NCBI GenBank assembly: GCA_033763635.1
Contig: JANRKG010000462.1
Location: forward strand, 1 to 9,745
Length of the DNA: 9,745 nt
Direction: 5' to 3'
Source: JANRKG01 sp033763635
GTDB lineage: Bacteria > Cyanobacteriota > Cyanobacteriia > GCF-001939115
A program made the position numbers and the translations under genes. The notes below the pieces were generated by a model. The model saw only the letters and a list, made by a program, of their open reading frames with translations, was not told the DNA's origin and did no database searches. Numbering within the stretch: the first letter of the stretch is position 1; every line of letters starts with the position of its first letter. Positions 6,155 to 9,745 of the stretch are shown here, one piece after another.

Positions 6155-7837
6155 ATGAATAGTGTTTCTCCTCAGCAAGACAGTTCCCTTTATGAGCTTG
6201 CGCTGAATGCCAGTCCGCTCGCTTCCCCGCTCCAGATCAGTCCCGCGACTTTGAGGTCTCTCTTTAGTACCTTGATGGAGACATTGATCGATCATCAGAT
6301 TCCAGCAACCATCTGGGCAAAATTGCCCAGGGGAAAAATCTGGCGAACGGAGATCAATCGCTATCTAGAGGCGATCGGGTTGCCAACTGCGATCTATTTA
6401 TTCAGCAATCCAGGCGATGACTTGCTGGAAGAAATGGGTCACGAACCCCTTGCTTTGAAGGAGGAAGAAGAAAACCCCACGGAGGGAAGCTTCGACCCGC
6501 TCCGTTTAGCAACCCCGCCCCTCGAAACTGCCCTGTTGAACCCCGACAGTCTTTTAGTGGGATCGGGAACCTCCCTTTCAGTCTCTGATTCAGAACTTTC
6601 CCCTCCAGACTCCGATCCGTTGCCGTCCGGGGTCACGGACTCCCAGATCTACTCGATCGGTCTGGCTTCTGAAAGTCAGTTGAAGCGGGAATATTTTCTG
6701 CTGGTGGTGTCACCCCAATTGAGTGGGTTGGTGATTGCCCACCGTCCTCGATCGGTACGTTCCGCCAAGTCTGAGGATACGCCTACCAGCAATCGGAGTG
6801 AGATGTCGGGAGGCGAAGAAGATTTCACAGAACGCAAACATCCCCTCCTGGCCCTGTGTTCTTTTGACAAAACGACCCTCCAACAAGCCCTGGAAGGGGT
6901 TCAACAGGCGATTCTCTTCAATCAATCCCGCACCTTACAGAACGCAGAGGGGGATTTGGCGATCGATTGGGAACCTCTGTTAACCCAATGTATGGGCTAT
7001 CACCCTGATCCAGGTCTAATGACCACCCTGTTCAGTAAGCAGGTGCATCATCAAGAAGAACTCTGGCATCGGGTCGTCAATTACCGCAGACAGGCGGAAC
7101 AGGTGGATTCGTTCCAGGCTCAAATTGAGGAGTTGCAGGAATCCATTCGATCGCGGGATGAATTTCTCAAAAACGTCGGTCAGGAATTGCGAACCCCCCT
7201 GACTAATATGAAAACAGCCCTCTCTCTCTTAAATTCACCCCAGATTCGCCCCGCCCAACGGCAGCGTTACATGCAACTTCTGAGTACGGAGTGCGATCGT
7301 CAAAGTTCCCTGATTACCAGTTTGCTCGATCTGGTGCAGTTGGAGCACGCCGCAGAAAACACAACGATGCAGCCCATCTCGGTTGCGGAGGTATTACCGG
7401 GAGTAGTCAGTACCTACCAACCCCTGGCCCAGGAAAAGGGCATCATGCTGGCCTACACCATCCCGGAGGGTTTGCCCCCCGTTGTCTGTCTTCATCCCTG
7501 GCTCAAGCAAATCACGATTAATCTACTTCATAACGGCATCAAGTTCACGCCAACAGGTGGGCAGGTGTGGGTCCGGGCGAAAGTTCAGGGCGACTATCTA
7601 CAACTTGAGTTTCGGGATACGGGCATTGGGATTCCACCCCATGAACTTCCTAAAATCTTCGATCGCTTTTACCGAGTGCGCCATGCAGAAGATTATGGTG
7701 GAGCCGGATTGGGCCTCTCCCTGGTGCAGCAAATTCTGCTACGCTCTGGTGGTTCCATTTCGGTGAAGAGTAAGCTAGGTGAGGGTTCAACCTTTAATGT
7801 GTTGATACCCATTTATCGAGGGACAACAGACGGTTAA
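6155..7837 (+). CDS. DICT-domain sensor histidine kinase-like protein with Gln in place of the H-box His
   Basis: A soluble 560-residue protein with no membrane segment. The N-terminal sensor resembles the cyanobacterial DICT domain: about residues 12-90 (including ATIWAKLPRGKIW) and about 165-260 (EYFLLVVSPQLSGLVIAHRP, then LLALCSFD). These flank an acidic, Ser/Pro-rich stretch at about 95-162. A heptad-like linker (310-335) precedes the dimerisation region. The H-box reads FLKNVGQELRTPLTNMKTAL: Gln343 stands where the phosphorylated His is expected. The ATPase domain looks intact, with N-box INLLHNGIKFTP (Asn456, Asn460), G1 DTGIGIP (488-494), F-box FDRFYR (502-507) and G2 GGAGLGLS (515-522). 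It probably binds ATP but cannot autophosphorylate in the usual way. No response regulator gene is adjacent. ATG 6155 is chosen over an in-frame GTG at 6119; neither has a clear ribosome binding site. Confidence 0.85.
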   Translation: MNSVSPQQDSSLYELALNASPLASPLQISPATLRSLFSTLMETLIDHQIPATIWAKLPRGKIWRTEINRYLEAIGLPTAIYLFSNPGDDLLEEMGHEPLALKEEEENPTEGSFDPLRLATPPLETALLNPDSLLVGSGTSLSVSDSELSPPDSDPLPSGVTDSQIYSIGLASESQLKREYFLLVVSPQLSGLVIAHRPRSVRSAKSEDTPTSNRSEMSGGEEDFTERKHPLLALCSFDKTTLQQALEGVQQAILFNQSRTLQNAEGDLAIDWEPLLTQCMGYHPDPGLMTTLFSKQVHHQEELWHRVVNYRRQAEQVDSFQAQIEELQESIRSRDEFLKNVGQELRTPLTNMKTALSLLNSPQIRPAQRQRYMQLLSTECDRQSSLITSLLDLVQLEHAAENTTMQPISVAEVLPGVVSTYQPLAQEKGIMLAYTIPEGLPPVVCLHPWLKQITINLLHNGIKFTPTGGQVWVRAKVQGDYLQLEFRDTGIGIPPHELPKIFDRFYRVRHAEDYGGAGLGLSLVQQILLRSGGSISVKSKLGEGSTFNVLIPIYRGTTDG

Positions 7838-8766
7838 AGACTCGCAACCGCCTCTACAAAGCGTTGAGACACAAACGGCAAAATCGCCTCATTGGTACTA
7901 TGGGGTTTACCTTCCGTGAACACCACCAGGAGATAGGGAATACGGCCCGGAATCTCGATATAAGCGGCATCGTGGCGCACCTTACTCGTTAGCCCCGCCT
8001 TAGACCACATCCGCGCCTCCGGAGGCAACCCACCCCCCAAAAAACCCGTCACCTGATTTTCCGGATCGGCAGCCAGGTCAGCGGGGTTGAGCGATCGTCT
8101 CATCAACCCCATCATCGCCTGGGAAGCTGCCGCAGAGACCGCCACTCCGCCGATAATACTGTGGAGTAAGCGCGCTGTTGCGTCGGTCGTGAGCATATTA
8201 CGATTGTCCAGCAATTCACCAACAAAGGCTCGCTCCCGTCCATAAGGACCATCACACCAGGTTTTCTGGTTAATGTTCACAGTTTGCAATTCAGGCCACT
8301 GGAGGGTCTGGAAGTAGCGGTTCACCAGATTACGCTGATACTTCCAGGTTTCAAAGGGACCGGGGGGTAATTCAGGGCCGCTTGTGGTGCCCGTCAGCAC
8401 ATCCACCACCAACCCCGTCGCATCATTGCTGGAGTCCACAATCATATCTCGCACGGCCCGATCGAGTTCGGGAGAAGACTGGATCATGCCCTTGTCGATC
8501 CACTCATACACAGCCACTAGATAGAACAACTTGACGATACTCGCTGGATAGATACGTTCGACTCCCCGATAGCTGAAACCTGCGATCGGATAACTCCAAA
8601 AAGCATCGGGACCGAGGGCACCCCCCGTATTGATGGGAGACGGGGGCGTATACACCAGCCAGGTGACAGCAATCTGATTCTGAGCCAGGGCAGGAAACTC
8701 AGCCCAAACAGCTTTTAGAACTTGCTCACCCAGTTTGGTCAGCGTTTCGTCCTTTAAAAAAAACAT
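7834..8766 (-). CDS. Class A beta-lactamase-fold serine hydrolase
   Basis: A serine hydrolase of the class A beta-lactamase / penicillin-binding fold. From the ATG at 8766 it has 310 residues. The catalytic motif is SIVK (Ser76, Lys79) in YPASIVKLFYLV. The SxN-type motif is SSN (112-114) in VDSSNDATG, and the third motif is KAG (256-258) in place of the usual KTG. I do not see a clear omega-loop Glu motif, so beta-lactam hydrolysis cannot be assumed; a D,D-peptidase, esterase or amide hydrolase role is equally possible. There is no signal peptide from this start. An upstream in-frame GTG at 8820 would add 18 residues that also do not look like a secretion signal. The gene ends tail to tail with the kinase-like gene, their stop codons overlapping. 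A MITE-like repeat lies just upstream. Confidence 0.82.
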   Translation of the reverse strand: MFFLKDETLTKLGEQVLKAVWAEFPALAQNQIAVTWLVYTPPSPINTGGALGPDAFWSYPIAGFSYRGVERIYPASIVKLFYLVAVYEWIDKGMIQSSPELDRAVRDMIVDSSNDATGLVVDVLTGTTSGPELPPGPFETWKYQRNLVNRYFQTLQWPELQTVNINQKTWCDGPYGRERAFVGELLDNRNMLTTDATARLLHSIIGGVAVSAAASQAMMGLMRRSLNPADLAADPENQVTGFLGGGLPPEARMWSKAGLTSKVRHDAAYIEIPGRIPYLLVVFTEGKPHSTNEAILPFVSQRFVEAVASL

Positions 8767-8830
8767 AGTGGAGGGGATAATGACGCGATGGGCGACTTTT
8801 TTGACAAGAAAAGGGTTCACCGATCGAAGT

Positions 8831-8937
8831 TAGTGTTCCGTCAGGAAAATTTTGACGGGTCGAAGACCCGCAAAATTTAACCCCAATCAATAACCTGAAT
8901 TTTGGCTACCCGTCAATCATTGATTGACTGAACACTA
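8831..8937. mobile_element. MITE-like element with imperfect 30-bp terminal inverted repeats
   Basis: The left end (8831-8860) and the reverse complement of the right end (8937-8908) align without gaps over 30 nt. Thirteen bases, tagtgttcCgtca against tagtgttcAgtca, differ once; 8 poorly conserved bases follow; then 9 identical bases, ttgacgggt. In total 23 of 30 match. If the outer TA on each side is a target duplication, the element proper is gtgttc...gaacac, as for IS630/Tc1-mariner-type insertions. It is 107 bp with no ORF, so it is non-autonomous. It contains an internal hairpin (8847-8878) and, within the right repeat, a small palindrome at 8912-8928. It lies 10 bp from the GTG and 64 bp from the ATG of the serine hydrolase gene, so it may affect that gene's promoter or leader. 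Confidence 0.7.
8847..8878. repeat. Strong hairpin inside the MITE-like element
   Basis: The arms are aaattttgAcgggtc (8847-8861) and gacccgcaaaattt (8865-8878), with a gaa loop. This gives 14 paired bases and a single bulged A at 8855. Because the A/T runs are part of the arms, the structure could act as a terminator on either strand; on the minus strand it could end transcription coming from the exported-protein gene. That role is inference. Confidence 0.7.
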
Positions 8938-9063
8938 GAGATATCGATGTTCTAGCAGGTGAACCTCACGTTTGATATAGAAGAGTTTATCGAAAATTTG
9001 GGTCTAAAACCCCGTCGTTCTGGGACGCTCTCGCCGTTAATCGCTGGGATGATGGTCCTCGAC
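8938..9063. other. Intergenic remainder with no recognisable gene
   Basis: These 126 bp lie between the MITE-like element and the 3' end of the exported-protein gene. I see only short stem-loops: gggt-ctaaa-accc at 9000-9012 and cgtc...gacg at 9013-9027. There is no ORF, tRNA or convincing terminator. Confidence 0.4.
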
Positions 9064-9745
9064 CTACTTCAACCTACCCTGGATCTCTTCAGCCAGTCCA
9101 GAATTCTGGATACAGATGGCATATAGTTGCACGGGAGCCAAATTGGGGACCAGCGTTTGGGCTGCGTCGATCGCCATTCCAGGGGGAATACAGAAATTCC
9201 GTACCACCTGGGAATATTGGTCGGGATTCCCCAACAGGTTGTTGAAGGTGCGGGACGTTTTTACGTAAGGCCGGACTCGCTCTAAAATTGAATCCGTTAA
9301 GTAATTGACCGATTGGGGAGAGTTACTCGCCACCAGTTCGCTTTCCGTAATGACCTTTCGCATTTCTCGGCGTAACCGTTGCTGTCCATAGGAAGAGTTA
9401 ACTGCCTGGATCACCAATTCTGGACGGACCTGGGGATTCGATTTCAAAGCAGTTCGCATCGCAACCAGAGCACTGGCTGCCAGTACGTTCGAATAGGTTT
9501 CTACATAGGTATTGTAGGCAACAGGAGACTCGCGAAACCCATCTCCGCAAATCACAGACCCATCTTCGTCGGCCCCTGCCCCCAAATTCACTTTGCCCCG
9601 ATCGAAACAAGCTCCGATCGTGGTCTGAATCTCCGGTGAGAACAACTTCATCAACCCCTGAATCGCCTGGGATGCAACTGCGGCAGGTTTAGGGGCGGGT
9701 TTGGCAAAAACGGGGAGACCTGCCAGTAAGGGCAGGGAGGCTCCT
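9064..9745 (-). CDS. Probable exported protein of unknown function (5' end outside window)
   Basis: The minus-strand frame is open from the window edge to the TAG at 9064-9066, giving 226 visible residues; the start lies beyond the window. The first visible residues, LPLLAGLPVFA followed by KPAPK, look like the hydrophobic core and end of a signal peptide with cleavage after Ala14 of the visible part. The internal TTG/ATG codons at 9654 and 9651 are therefore unlikely starts. The mature part is a small, mostly helical-looking protein with four cysteines (visible residues 46, 66, 185 and 211), which could form disulfides outside the cytoplasm. I do not recognise the family. A cyanobacterial secreted or periplasmic protein is the best description. 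It shares its strand with the serine hydrolase gene, but the MITE-like element and a 297-bp gap separate them. Confidence 0.7.
   Translation of the reverse strand, partial: GASLPLLAGLPVFAKPAPKPAAVASQAIQGLMKLFSPEIQTTIGACFDRGKVNLGAGADEDGSVICGDGFRESPVAYNTYVETYSNVLAASALVAMRTALKSNPQVRPELVIQAVNSSYGQQRLRREMRKVITESELVASNSPQSVNYLTDSILERVRPYVKTSRTFNNLLGNPDQYSQVVRNFCIPPGMAIDAAQTLVPNLAPVQLYAICIQNSGLAEEIQGRLK

Noticed and set aside
9000..9030. Remnant of an IS200/IS605-type right end or a rho-independent terminator
   Set aside because: The region has a vague cccgtcgttc-like look and two 4-bp stems, but no transposase gene remnant, no matching other end and no stable stem followed by a T-tract.
1..9745. 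A novel defence, biosynthetic or mobile gene system
   Set aside because: The genes are mostly recognisable housekeeping functions with no cluster of co-oriented unknown genes. The oddities (catalytic-residue losses, a MITE-like element) are separate observations.

Overview
The window looks like ordinary chromosomal DNA from a cyanobacterium, probably a filamentous or Leptolyngbya-like lineage (the lineage is inference). The evidence is abundant CGATCG and HIP1-type GCGATCGC octamers (for example at 148-155 and 1803-1810), a moderately GC-rich base composition, and cyanobacterial-style proteins: a plant/yeast/cyanobacterial-type PAPS reductase, a DICT-domain sensor kinase and a glutaredoxin-like gene just upstream of murE. 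I see no phage genes, transposase, CRISPR array, toxin-antitoxin pair or rRNA/tRNA genes.

Layout. Positions 1-570 (+) hold the 3' end of an NAD synthetase gene. Three minus-strand genes then converge on it, in transcription order: a cysH-like PAPS reductase gene (3959-3243), an SbcD-type metallophosphoesterase gene (3214-1907) and a BaiN/HI0933-family flavoprotein gene (1870-641). Gaps of 28 and 36 bp make one transcription unit plausible. A 168-bp divergent promoter region (3960-4127) separates this group from a plus-strand pair: a small glutaredoxin-like gene (4128-4394) and murE (4448-5950). After a 204-bp gap comes a DICT-domain histidine-kinase-like gene (6155-7837). It runs tail to tail, with interlocked stop codons, into a minus-strand class A beta-lactamase-fold serine hydrolase gene (8766-7834). 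A 107-bp MITE-like element (8831-8937) lies directly upstream of the hydrolase gene. The window ends inside a minus-strand gene for a probably exported protein of unknown function (9745-9064), whose start is outside the window.

Function. Most genes are housekeeping: NAD synthesis, sulfate assimilation, DNA-end processing and peptidoglycan precursor synthesis. A glutaredoxin-like gene divergent from a PAPS reductase gene is biochemically sensible, because PAPS reductases are recycled by thioredoxin or glutaredoxin.

I do not see a convincing new multi-gene system. The best leads are two proteins that have lost their defining catalytic residue while the rest of the fold is intact. The CysH-like protein ends in an aberrant tail without the ECG[IL]H redox cysteine motif. 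The histidine-kinase-like protein has Gln (codon 7181-7183) in place of the phospho-accepting His of the H-box but keeps good N, G1, F and G2 boxes. The MITE-like element is the only clear mobile sequence.
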